Shown here one piece after another: positions 27,401 through 38,448 of a stretch of DNA of 64,000 nucleotides. This DNA comes from Halichondria panicea (Eukaryota > Porifera > Demospongiae > Suberitida > Halichondriidae): contig NC_087386.1 in the NCBI RefSeq assembly GCF_963675165.1, positions 1,724,931 through 1,788,930 of the forward strand. Direction: 5' to 3'. Within the stretch, counting starts at the first letter, position 1. Each line of letters begins with the position of its first letter. Below the pieces are notes generated by a model. The model did not search any database. It was not told where the DNA came from and saw only the letters and a list, made by a program, of their open reading frames with translations. The position numbers and the translations under genes were made by a program.

Positions 27401-29378
27401 CCAGGAACTGACGCTGGTGGATGTTCCAATGCACATGGCTCTCCCTGACGAGCGCCCTGGCAAGTTGTGTGTGAGCTACAACAAGCAGACAGCTGTGGAC
27501 GCCATTGACGAGGTTATGGGCGGAGTCCAGAAGATACCCAATCTGGACACTGCCAAGGTATGGGAGGGAGGGGGTGTGTCCTTGTTATTAGTTTGTATAT
27601 TTGATCGAGTGGCGTTTTTAGTTCAGACGACGATTACGATACTTATACTTTTTCTTCATGAATGTACGTACTTTTGTCTCTGCAGGCAAAGCTAACTACA
27701 CTGACTGGTACCTGTACTAACGGCAAGAGCGAGCTTCTCATTGGTTACAATTGTAAGTCATTAAAGTCAATATATCCATGCAGTGTAATACAAGAAAATT
27801 ATGTCACATGTGTTTAGCAGTTAAACTATTCTCGAAGCTTTTTTAGGCTTCCTGTTTGATGTTATTACAGTTCACCTTCTCTTTTATTGATCTCCTTTGA
27901 GTATCTATTCTGCTTTGTTGTTAGCTATACTCTTGCCAAGTTGTACCCCCTCTCATGCAACACTAGCCTCGTAGCGTGCCCACACACATCATAACAACCA
28001 CACACCCTCTCACCCACACACATACTAACAACTACACCCCCTCACTCTCCAGTGACTTGCCAGCTGATCACAATTAACGACAGCTCTGCATACAACTCAG
28101 TGGAGATAGTCTGGAATGCTGAGCCCCGTAACCTGGTCTATATGCCCCCATACCTCCTGGCCTTCACTGCCAGCACCATCGAGATCAGGATGGCCTCCAA
28201 TGGTTCCCTCATGCAGACCATCCCCACTCCTGACCTCAAGCTCATCTCTATGAAGGTGGGTCTTCAACTTTTGTATTCCGATTCCAGCTAACTTCAAGCA
28301 AGGGCCCATGTCTAAAGTGCCTGATTCCCATACGTGTTAACAACACACTATATATATAATAAGCCACCACTGAATTTGTATTAATCTATGGGTGCTGTTT
28401 CATGAGCATCCACACACTCTCCCACCAATTATCCGCCCACACACATGCACTCCACCAATTACCCGCCCACTCCCCCACACACACACACACTCTCAGGAAG
28501 ACGTCTATTTCTCCTCCTCTTCGTCAATGATACAGAACCCAATCTCTAAAACCCACTCTTCAAGCGTCACCAACCTCCCGGCAAAATTCCCCAAGAATAT
28601 CGACAAGAAAGATTTTCTCACCTCGGGCACTTACGACCACAAGAACATGACGTTTATCTACAAGATTAGTTTCGAAGATATGACAGGACGAAGAGAATCG
28701 ATGACAGAGACACCGCTTAGAAACAGCGTTAGCTACGATTCCATGTCGACAGGCTACAGCATCACGGAGGATGAGAGAAGGGGAGTGTATCCCTCGGCAC
28801 TGGATGATGTCCATCCTATAATGGAGGACGAGGAACAAGGATTGATAAGTAGCTTCGGAGACAAGAGTAAAGACGAATTAAGTGCCCTAGAAGACGATGG
28901 ACCTGATTACGATCATCTCGATAGTCCAATCTCGTTGAAAAGCTTGCAGGGGTTTCAAACTAACAGCCCCGAGCATTCGCCATTCTCTCCCGTCGATTCT
29001 GAATCTGACTACGACCACATTGCCCCCCTAGAGAGCCCCATCGACTTGAAGTCCTCGCCACAGAGTTTCAGAGATTATCAGAAGCTGAGCAGCTCTCCCC
29101 CTACCAACAGAGAGCCAGGCTCCAGAGCAATTCGACGACGGGGGATAGTCACCGGGAAACGACCGGGCTATACTAAGACTCCGGGTGATCAGAGCCCTGG
29201 GCGCAACAGAGGAGGGGGCGTATTCAATACAACCCCGGAAACACTTCCCTTCCAAAGCTCCTCCCCCGATAGCGGTGTACAGGACGATTTTGCAGCCACG
29301 GCAAACAATTTTAATAGCTCGATTGCCAATCACCCGTTTCTCAGTAATAGACGAACGAATGTACGTCATCACTCTTAG
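18410..29378 (+). CDS. GARNL3: RapGAP and CNH domain protein, GARNL3 orthologue
   Basis: First exon 18410-19264 (phase 0), then 22775-22928, 23272-23381, 23548-23615, 23710-23800, 23912-23987, 24087-24185, 24416-24519, 24889-25171, 25446-25552, 25754-25939, 26013-26076, 26135-26191, 26319-26408, 26963-27255, 27405-27557, 27686-27752, 28053-28255 and 28497-29378. All join in phase to 1313 residues. An N-terminal Ser/Pro/Lys-rich region (1-285) precedes the RapGAP domain (about 420-620), whose asparagine thumb is in RHIGNDIV (Asn about 528). A CNH beta-propeller follows (about 715-1020; KGCHLF, YLLAFT, IEIRM), then a Ser-rich tail with two DYDH motifs. The order and motifs match vertebrate GARNL3, a predicted Rap-family GTPase activator. 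Several acceptors are preceded directly by CA repeats. Confidence 0.93.
19270..19392. repeat. GT/GGGTG-rich simple repeat beside a donor site
   Basis: A run of GTGTG and GTGGGTGGGTGG begins a few bases after the donor of the 18410-19264 exon. Frames read through it on both strands are artefacts of the repeat. Confidence 0.8.
20593..20934. repeat. Large inverted repeat (about 100-bp arms) in GARNL3 intron
   Basis: Left arm about 20593-20692 and right arm about 20832-20934 are near-perfect complements (TTGCAGCTCTCTTCTCACTC and its complement are diagnostic). The ~140-bp spacer repeats part of the arm again (ACCAATAGCTAGC...GTTCTAGTGCA) and holds an imperfect palindrome around GTATACCTCG. No coding capacity; likely a fold-back mobile element. 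Confidence 0.6.
21716..21982 (+). CDS. GARNL3: Alternative 5' coding exon of GARNL3, Pro/Ser/Thr-rich
   Basis: From ATG at 21716 an 89-codon frame (start [20 protein letters not shown], end SKLWAVK) ends at a consensus donor AAG|GTGGGA in phase 0. The next GARNL3 exon at 22775 starts in phase 0, so this exon can replace the one at 18410 and give an isoform of 1117 residues. The open frame also extends upstream to a possible acceptor at 21673, allowing an internal-exon role after the 14676 exon. The sequence is low-complexity and shares no similarity with the 18410 exon. Confidence 0.5.
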
Positions 29379-29783
29379 AAGATTCATGTTCTTGTTTTTA
29401 TAGCTCATTTTGTGTGTTTGATCATCATGCCTCCAAAGCTCATCACATCCCAGTGTGTGTGTAATATTTTCACAGCTATATTTCAATTTTTCTTTTCAAC
29501 AGACAAACTTCATGTTGCACTTCTAACTTTTTGTACGTGTGTCAATTAAAATATAACGATGTGAATAATTAATATTTTGCCTTATAAATGCACCTGGGAC
29601 AAGTATAATTATAATAACTTTTCTAATAATACATGTAGGTTCATTATAACTATAACGCTACAAAATTATATAATCTTGATCGGCATGATATAAAAGACAA
29701 ATGTTCATAGCCATACACAATAATTTGGTATAAGGGTAGTAACGCAAAAACAGATAGTTCAGTTGGACTCGTTATATAGCTAG

Positions 29784-32700
29784 CTAGGCCTGCATTTTCT
29801 TGGCAGCCTCAGCAATGAATCGTGAGATGACAATTCGCTGGGTCTGGGACGTACCCTCGTAGATCTGGGGGTGAAAGTACAGAGGTTAATAATACCAAGC
29901 TAGGCACACACAGCAAACATTCACGATACTATAGCTAGCTGCTAAGTTATATATACCATTATAGGAAATTATGGCCCGTTACAAATTTGAGAGTTGAGCA
30001 TACCATCTGAACGGGGTTTTTCTAAGCTTTCAGAAAAAATCAGAAAATTGTTGGATTTGGACTATCAGAACTCTAGTTACAGAGCCGATTCTAGCTCTTT
30101 CAAAATTAAGGGGACGTAACTACATGTACACTGTACACAGGGGCATATCACACGATACGTGTGGCTAGCTATATACACATCACAATAGATACTAACGAAC
30201 ACTAGCTGTATACTGACCATGAATATCTTGGCATCTCTCATGAGCTTCTCCACGGGGTACTCTCTGTTGTACCCGTTCCCTCCAAATATCTGCACAGGGA
30301 AGTGTGTATGTGAACAACGCACCACACAGAATATGCACATAACATTTAATCAGCCAATATTCACAAGGCACTAGAGACACTGTACTGTAGACAGAAATAC
30401 ACAAATATGATTCCCACAGAACACAAAACAAGACACTTTGATAAACAGTTTCCTAGCATTGAAAGGTTTGATAAATATAAATATCTGGGCCACAAGAAGG
30501 GTGGTTGTGTCAATGGAGTGGGCACTGGGTTGTGATGGCAACACCAGTTACACAACACACTGCACATCAAGGCACTTCAACATCACCAACTAATACAATG
30601 TAGCTACTACGTACGTATACCACATTGTGTGTGACTGATCCATTAGATACGTACTTTAAAGGGCTACCAAATGGATGTTTTAGATAGTCTGGTACTCGAT
30701 CGTAACTCAAGTTATGAGGACTACAAGTTAGCCATAAAAACACGCTCATTTCGAAAACGCATCAAGATTAGGCCATACCTTTTCTTCAAGAATGAAACTT
30801 TCATTCCAAAAGCTATCACTGATCTAAACACATCATTAGATACGTACTTCAAAGGGCTACCAAATGGATGTTTTAATTAGTCTGGTACTCGATCGTAACT
30901 CAAGTTATGAGGACTACAAGTTAGCAATCAAAACAGGCTAGTCTCACATCAGCCCCGATGAAAAATTGAGCAAAACAAAATAGGAATCCTTCAAAGTTGG
31001 CATCGTTGTTAGCATCAATAGCCAAAGAAAACGTAGTGTTTTCAAAGCTAATTAACGCATCATGCTGGAGCACTGCAGTGCATGTGAACACTCGTTAATA
31101 CGATACTTACGATACTCTAAAGCCTCAAAAATAGACGCACACACTCACCTGTACAGCATCAGCAGCTGACTTATTGGCCACCTCGGATGCGTAGGCCTTG
31201 GCAATGGAGGCGTAGTAAGTGTTCCTTCGTCCCTCGTCAATCTCCAGGGCAGACTTATACGTTATGAGCCGAGAAGTTTCTAGGCCGATTGCCATGTCAG
31301 CAAGCATGAATCCCACGGCTTGATGGTTGATAATGGGCGTGTCAAAAGTTTTACGCTCGAGTGAATATTTAGTGGATTCATCCAATGCCCTCTTAGCCAA
31401 CCCCACCGCTCCTGCCGCTACCTGTGTGGGTGTGTGAGGCGTGGGGGTGGGGGGAGGGGCTATGTGTATGGAACCAAGATACATACAGTGCGTGGGCTAC
31501 CAGAACTCTATTGAAAATTATTATAGGCACACGTACGATAAAATTATATTCAAATTCTGTACCATTATGACTATATGTTTTTAGTGAAGTGTGCAATATA
31601 CACAATGTGTGCATCACTAGTTACCCCGGGGCGTGTCCTGTCGAAGGCAGCCATTGCATAGAGGAAGCCCTTCCCTGGCTCACCAAGTACATTCTGTAGT
31701 AGGAGAGGGAGATACGGTAAAGATCAACACATTTACTTATCATAGAATGCTCTAAATAGTGAATGCTATATACACCACTTACAACCTCAAGATAGTGTAG
31801 TTGGGGTATAGTAGCATCCACTCCTTACGCCCCCTCCACACACACACACACGCCCCCTCACCTCTTGTGGTACCACGACGTCCTCGAAAGTAACACCGAC
31901 CGTGTTGGATGCCCGCTGTCCCATCATCCATTCCTTACGCCCTGGAGTCACTCCCGGCAAGTCAGCGTCCACAATGAACCCAGTGAAGGCCTGGCTGGCA
32001 GGTACACCAGCCTCAGCTGTCCTGGCCAGCACAAAGTACCTGTGCACGGAGGGGGGTATCACATATACAGTATAGCGGGTAAATTTGGCGATTTGGCGAA
32101 TCAAGGTACATGAGGGTTACCAAACTTAAAAATCGCCAATGTTTTTAGCTTGATACTCAGTCCCATTATATTGCACAAGTTAATACAATGCCATACTGCC
32201 CCATATAGTATGATAGAATAGCCAATAATACTTTAATCGCCTCATTAGTTAAAATTTACCCGCTATACGGTATATTGTGTAGTTCAAACATCAGAGATAA
32301 GATCAACGGGATTAGTGTGTGGGTGTGTACTCACGTACCAGTTAGCCACTCCTCCATTGGTGATCCACATCTTGTTGCCATTGATCACCCACTGCAGGGG
32401 GTTGTGTGTGTAGGGGGCAGTGTGTGCAGGGGGTAGTGTGTGCAGGGGGCAGTGTGTGCAGGGGGCAGTGTGTGCAGGGGGTAGTGTACAGGGGGTAGAG
32501 TGTGCAGGGGGTAGTGTGTGTGCAGGGGGCGGTGTGTGCAGGGGGTAGAGAAGTATACTATAGCAAGCCGTGTAAAAAATTGGCTTTCTTAAGGGAGCAC
32601 AAACCACTTTTTGTAAGAAACTACTACTTCTAAGAATTACAACGACTCCTAGTGCTCACAAGGAGTCGTTAAGGATTATAATGTGACATATCCTCAAACA

Positions 32701-34174
32701 ATGACATACAATACACATTGTAGAAGTAAGCTTTTTCAAACAGCCACTGATATTTAGGCAACACTCTGAAGAGCTAAAGAGGAATTGGTTTATGACTGCA
32801 GTGTGCATGTACTCACGTCGTTTCCTTTCTTTACTGCCTTTGTTTTAAGGCCGTTCACATCAGACCCTGCCCCTGGCTCAGTCACACAGTACGCCTGTTA
32901 CACAATAATAACGAATCACTCAGTACAACACTTGTAAGATCAGACTGGTAACAGTGCTACCTACTCTACTCGAGGACTTCCTTGGGAGGAGCTAAGGTCA
33001 TTTTTTCAAAATTATTTATTATAGGTTGATGTTGTTAGACAACTTACAGCCATGATGGGTGCCTCCGTTAGTCTGCCAAAATACTTCTTTTTCTGTTTCG
33101 TATTTCCTGCTACAGAAACTGGAGCACACTGAAGAAATAAAATAGAATTGAATAATTATACAGTCTCTAGCTTTCTATGAAATATATGGAGGCAATTATT
33201 CTACCCCCCCCCCACACACACACACGCCCACTCACTGCAAGGCCATTGGCCGACATAGCTGTCATAATTCCAGTGCAGCCATAGGCCAGTTCCTCAGCGA
33301 TGATGCAATCGTCTAGTATCCCGAGACCGAGCCCCCCACACTCGGGGGACACGCCTGTGTTCATCAGCCCCAGCTCCCACGCCTGCTTCACAATATCCCA
33401 CGGGTACTGGTGGGAATGAGGGAAGAGGTTATATAAGGTTGTATGTACATACAATGTAAGGAAGGATGGGTTGTGTGTGGATAAGACCAGCCCAATTCTA
33501 ACTGTGGATCGAATCACACAGCAAAACTGCACTGGAGGTACGTAGCTTGACCGTATAGAAACGTTTCAAGCAACACTGAAAGACAGTAATTGTCACATGT
33601 ACAAAATTTGAATACTCGTGAAATTTTGTAACGCCATACATATACACAAGGTTGCGTCGTGTTATGAGTGTGGTGTGTGTGAGGTATGTGTGTGTGTGTG
33701 TGTGGTGTGTGTGAGATGTGTACCTCTCCAGTCTGATCATAGTGGGGGGCTGCCGGGATTATGACTTCTTTTGCAAACTTTCGAGCCATCTGCTGGTACT
33801 CATTCTGTTCTGGAGTCAGCTCTGGTAATTAGAAAAAGTAAAATTGAGGTGTTAAGCACCTGTACGTACGTACACGTAACGTATGTAGATGGACATTTCA
33901 ACAACTAGTTATTATTAATTTAGCACTGAAAAACTCACCAAAACTTAATCCCGAGGACACTCCAGGAGAAGTAGAGAAGAGCTGCAGGTGAGAGAAATAC
34001 AAACCATGACAACACCCCTGACAACTCAAAAATTAACCACTGTCATGTCCAATGTCATAGACATAGTCCTCCATTTAACAGTAGGCTGTGAGCTTCCAAT
34101 GGAGGGGCACTCACCCTGGTGATGGAGGCCTGCCTCTGTAGTCCAAGACAAGCAATCCTTGTGAGAGCAGCCAT
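29784..34174 (-). CDS. ACADM: Medium-chain acyl-CoA dehydrogenase, mitochondrial
   Basis: Twelve minus-strand exons join in phase: 34115-34174, 33939-33981, 33724-33821, 33236-33406, 33048-33128, 32817-32894, 32339-32391, 31862-32039, 31625-31693, 31149-31421, 30218-30289 and 29784-29864. They give 418 residues against 421 in human MCAD. The N terminus ([17 protein letters not shown]) is a basic, Asp/Glu-free mitochondrial presequence. Diagnostic MCAD blocks are [54 protein letters not shown] and [13 protein letters not shown]. The catalytic glutamate is in IYEGTSQ (about residue 395), the MCAD position rather than the isovaleryl-CoA dehydrogenase position. It is an FAD enzyme for the first step of beta-oxidation of medium-chain acyl-CoAs. 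A possible upstream first exon (MPDRWSK, donor at 34731) is phase-compatible but unsupported. Confidence 0.96.
29952..30105 (-). repeat. Dispersed repeat, copy 1 (ACADM last intron)
   Basis: This stretch (GGAAATTATGGCCCGTTACA, then TTGAGCATACCATCTGA, CTTTCAGAAAA, GTTACAGAGCCGA) has a matching copy in opposite orientation near 56110-56270. Similarity is clear but imperfect, suggesting an old non-autonomous element. Confidence 0.55.
30643..30932. repeat. Direct repeat, ~100-bp copies, in an ACADM intron
   Basis: Copies at about 30643-30742 and 30834-30934 share TAGATACGTACTTTAAAGGG through AGGACTACAAGTTAGC with only a few differences. A plus-strand frame at 30671 is an artefact of this repeat. 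Confidence 0.75.
32064..32274. mobile_element. 211-bp MITE-like element in ACADM intron 7
   Basis: The ends are inverted copies, TATACAGTATAGCGGGTAAA at the left and the complement of TATACCGTATAGCGGGTAAA at the right, with one mismatch. No coding capacity. The terminal sequence resembles that of the element at 50738-50956. Confidence 0.6.
32397..32545. repeat. Minisatellite abutting the ACADM exon 7 acceptor
   Basis: About ten units of GGGGGCAGTGTGTGCA or GGGGGTAGTGTGTGCA start directly upstream (in gene orientation) of exon 7. On the minus strand each unit reads CCCCCTGCACAC, a near copy of the real acceptor CCCCCTGCAG. Confidence 0.8.
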
Positions 34175-37100
34175 TTTTCAGTCTTTTTGTTTGCAAAAAT
34201 GTGACCTCTGATCTTTAGCTGCAGCTAGTAGCCCCACCCCCTTTTCAAGCTGCAGCTAGCTAACTAACTGATTGCATGAGCCTAACTGCTATGGCTGGCT
34301 AGCTATGGCTGTACAGTTTGCTATTGCAGTGAGGCTCATAAAAAAATGTAGCAGAGTTTGCAACAGGTAGGCTAGAAATAAGATAGCTGCATGTGCTGCT
34401 TGATAGTATAATGTAGACTGCATGTATAGCTCAGAGTTGTATCTGTAGCTATAGAGACTGCACTGATGACCTGATAGTTGCTACTTAACTTGTAAAGGAA
34501 ATGTGATCTCATTCTATCAACACATGTGACAGAGAACATGTTGTTAGGGGAGCATATGAAGGAGACACATGGAGTGAGTCTTGCTGCCTGAAACTAGAGG
34601 TGAGTTGGTTAAACCAGCTATGTAGACCATAACTTTAATAGATGAGCTACATTTATTGCTAAAGATTATTTGTATCATCTATTGTGTTGTTTTTTACCTA
34701 TAGAGATGATGTGACTGTACTCACCTTGGACCAACGATCTGGCATTTGCAAGTTAATCGACAATTAAAAAAACAGGATAATCTTCAAAATTCCTGGAAAG
34801 ATGAACAATCAATACACTGGTAAGTAAGAGCGCTTACGGCTGACCATAGCTTACAAATGTTTGAGAGTGTACACAGTGTCTTGACTTTCGCCTTCATTAT
34901 AATATGAGCTGTTACAAACCCTGTAAAATCTCTAGTAAACTGATAAAATCCCAACACATGTGTGAACCTCCTTGCCCCTATAATTAACAGTCCCTCACCC
35001 ACGGGCATTAGTGTCTAGCTTCTTCTCACAATTAAATTCCGATCATGTGATGGTGTGTCACCTGATAAGAAGTAATTAGTTGTGTAGCTAGAAAGATAGG
35101 TGACAAGTGTGATTGTGTAGAGTCAAGAATCGAAAACCCACAGCATTCGTGTATGTGTATATAATTATAGTATGGTCGGAGTTTCATGGAATTCTACTAC
35201 TTCTCTGGAAATCCCTGGCCGGCAATTCATTGGTTCACTGGATTTCAATTTTATTTCTAGTTGTTGTTCTATCTGGCGAGGTATTTTGTCTACCATAGCG
35301 AATAGTGGAATAGCCGTAACTTAGTGAGAGCATGAATAGCAGTAATACAGCTAATGAGTTGTGTACATAGTTTGGTCACCCTAAACTGATTTGAGGTCTA
35401 CCAAAAACAAGCAAACTCAAGAGCTGGTTTTGTTTCTGTGTAAATGTTTCCTCTCTGGCAATGAGTAACCTAATCAATTAGCTAAACCACGAAGCTGCCG
35501 TACATGGTTTAGGTTAAAGTATTGTGTCCACTGCAAATCTCCTGTTTTAAAAGTGAGTTTCTCCTATGCATATGTTCTTATATTGCCTGTATAGTTCACT
35601 AACATGGCCATGGTCTATCCTATACATGTAGCAGTTGTATGTAGAACTGCATGACCATTGTGTGTAAGGTAATTAGGTTTTAATTGACCATTTTTTTCCT
35701 GTGTAAAAAATATATCATGCAGTGCAGAGTTTTTCAGTTTTGCCTACTTCCCCATGTGATCCTGTTTCCAGCTCTCTATATTATAAACTATAAACATGTG
35801 CGTAACACTGAGTGTATATACTGCAGCATACCGCTTACACTAGCCGCTAATGGCTAATCTAATTCAGCTCATTAGCCTCATTATCATTTGGTCAGTAAGT
35901 CTGCAGAGATAGTGAGACCATGGAGTGTGTACTCCCTTGTTCCCAGGGTACTGGCTCTAATTGAATTATAAGTAATGTGATTATCTGAAGAGATGGGATA
36001 CCATGCAGGAAGGAAAGAGTTGGATTTTCTGGCAGTATTTTTACCTAGTCCTATATTTGCACCCTTCTACACTTCAGATTAATGCATATTATATGCAGGG
36101 CTATTTCCCTCTAAAACAATGATCCTATTTAAGCATAGAGTTTCTATTCCACTTTAGGCCGACTGACTCTTTAGGCTGACTGATTAATGCACAACAACCC
36201 AATCAAAATAATGGGAAAAGGTGTGCTTATGTACAGGTGATATGTGATATTGGATTGGAATCTGGTAAAGGGTAGTTGTATTAATAAGCTGAAATGAGCT
36301 TATAAGCCGTCTAATTTCATGTTTCTATTTTGTCTCCAGGAATTGATGACAAGAAGAGTGCCACTTCAGATTATCAGTTGCTTGAAATCATGATGCATGT
36401 CAATATATAATAGTCACGTATCAATAATTGTTGCATGCATGCATGTGTGTGTGTACACCCAATGCCCTGTGCGTGCGTGTAATACCCTAATATATATAGG
36501 TATATGATTATAGCAAACGCATGTATATACGTAGAGCACATGCATTCAATATCACACAAAAGCATGCTATATACAAACTATAGTCAGCATAATTCAAGAT
36601 ATTAATGTGTGTATGTAATAATTTCAGATTTTATAAGTATAATGTAATTTACTAAATTTGATTATAGCTGGCGTTGTACAACAACTAAAATAAATCATAA
36701 AACATGACCACTACAAGTTTCCTGACGTGTAGAATATAAGCACAGTAAATAACCGAAAACGAGAAGTGAAAAAACCTAATTGAAAGAATATAGGTGAAAC
36801 ATAATTAAATCTACATGATTGGGGGGGGGGGTGACGTTGATTTAGGGTGCAAAAGGTCAAGAGGAAGTGTTATGTAACAGTGACGCACCAGGTTATTTAA
36901 TTGGACAGGAGGGGATAACATTATCACATGACGTGATTATGATGGTGGTCATAGTTTCGTATATACACAACGAAGAAAAAAAGTAAGCTACACAAAGTCC
37001 TGTACACAAATCAAAACTAGAAATGAAGTACATAGAAGGAAGAGAGAAAAAAATGGATGGATGGGGAAAAAGATGGCCAGCAGAACAGTACATGTAATCG

Positions 37101-37205
37101 TTACGTCTAAATTTCAAGGGGTCTTGATTTTGTTCTGTATACGTGTTTGTGTTTGAGGTATAGCTCTAGAGAATAATAAGTTATCGTCCTACAGTCAGGG
37201 AGACA
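34175..37205. other. Intergenic region between ACADM and the LIM-homeobox gene
   Basis: About 3 kb with no complete gene. The first few hundred bases should contain the ACADM promoter. An isolated plus-strand exon-like segment lies at 36340-36410. A G run (about 36820) and AT-rich sequence follow. Confidence 0.4.
36340..36410 (+). other. Orphan exon-like segment
   Basis: A strong pyrimidine tract and acceptor (TTTGTCTCCAG) is followed, in one phase, by IDDKKSATSDYQLLEIMMHV and a stop. The text looks protein-like, but I could not find a partner exon with matching phase upstream. It may be the last exon of an undetected plus-strand gene, or chance. Confidence 0.2.
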
Positions 37206-37258
37206 TCATGCACTTGTGGTTTGTGAAAAGGAGCCATCTCCTCCACAGTAGACAACAC
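37206..37258 (-). CDS. Candidate alternative terminal exon of the LIM-homeobox gene
   Basis: An excellent acceptor (CCCCTCTCCCCTCCCTCTGT then AG) precedes a frame encoding GVVYCGGDGSFSQTTSA and a stop. It is in phase with a possible donor (TCATTAG|GTACAA) at 38472 inside the last LHX exon, replacing the final residues TIYSGL. Confidence 0.3.
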
Positions 37259-37585
37259 CTACAGAGGGAGGGGAGAGGGGGTCAGTAGTGAAGGTATAGG
37301 AGATATAATTAATGCACACACACAGGCCCATGCAATTGACACAAGCTTTGATTGACATCAGAGGATGTTGTACAAAGGGCAGAATTAAGAAGACAACAGG
37401 CAAGTGTTAATTGTAATCTAATAGTGAAGTGGGCAGTAACGGGATATATTATATGCAGGGTGTAGTTATATAGAAACTTGACCAGAGATATATATTCAGG
37501 GGTAATTAGCTTAGATATATACAGGAGGGCTATAATTATCCATTGCCAGTCTGATACACATGCATGCACAGCCAAAATGAAAGCA

Positions 37586-37815
37586 AATTTGTTCTGCTGC
37601 TATAGCTACTAGTGTATAGATATGAACAACAGCATGTGACTTTTCTTTCAAGTAACAGTTTATGTTGGCAGATTTATCTAGTGAGAAATTGCAGCAAAGA
37701 AATTTGTTCTGCTGCTATAGCTACTAGTGTAGATATGAACAACAGCATGTGACTTTTCTTTCAAGTAACAGTTTATGTTGGCAGACTTTATCCAGTGAGA
37801 AATTGCAGCAAAGAA
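37586..37815. repeat. Tandem duplication, 115-bp unit x2
   Basis: AATTTGTTCTGCTGCTATAG starts both copies (37586 and 37701); they are nearly identical. This suggests a recent event. Confidence 0.85.
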
Positions 37816-38448
37816 AACACAAAACAAGCAGATACATTGAAAGCTTATTTGTCTATACACGCTGAACATCAGAGCAGTCTAAACCCAACAAAGCACAAAA
37901 AAAACAATCACAATAAAAGATAACAACTAGAGCAAGACATGCAGACTCTATAAGGTTGACGCATGAAGAAATAAGAACATACTCACCCAAGTCTACAAAC
38001 AAACATGCATCAGGTCCTATCCATTCTATAAGCTCCATCTATCTATAAGCTCTGCAGCATGTTTGATGTTAAACTGGAGTCCTTTCTGTTGCTTGGAAGT
38101 GATTCTGAGGTTCGCATTTAAAGAACACAACTGCATGCATGTATACATAAGATCACCAAACCGTATACTGCTGTACAGATGGAACTCAAATTGGAGGTAA
38201 ACCTACTATCACATGCATGAAGCTTTAATACAAAGAACTGTAAACCAACCTATTACATGTACATGCATGCACTTTACAAAAAACTGCACCGCTGTACTAC
38301 ACACTATAGAAAAATCACAATGCCATTAAGTAGTATGAGCTCAGTGTGTACACTACTGCAAGGGATGGGGTGCATAGCAACAACAAATGTTTGCAAAAAT
38401 AAATACAGAGAACCCACTATACTCTGCACACACATACACAGCGCTACA

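Noticed and set aside
30671-30880. Plus-strand 69-residue frame
   Set aside because: It spans a ~100-bp direct repeat in an ACADM intron; both repeat copies encode the same fragment in different frames.
31125-34174. Isovaleryl-CoA dehydrogenase
   Set aside because: First considered from the acyl-CoA dehydrogenase fold, but block-by-block motifs and the glutamate in IYEGTSQ near the C terminus match medium-chain acyl-CoA dehydrogenase.
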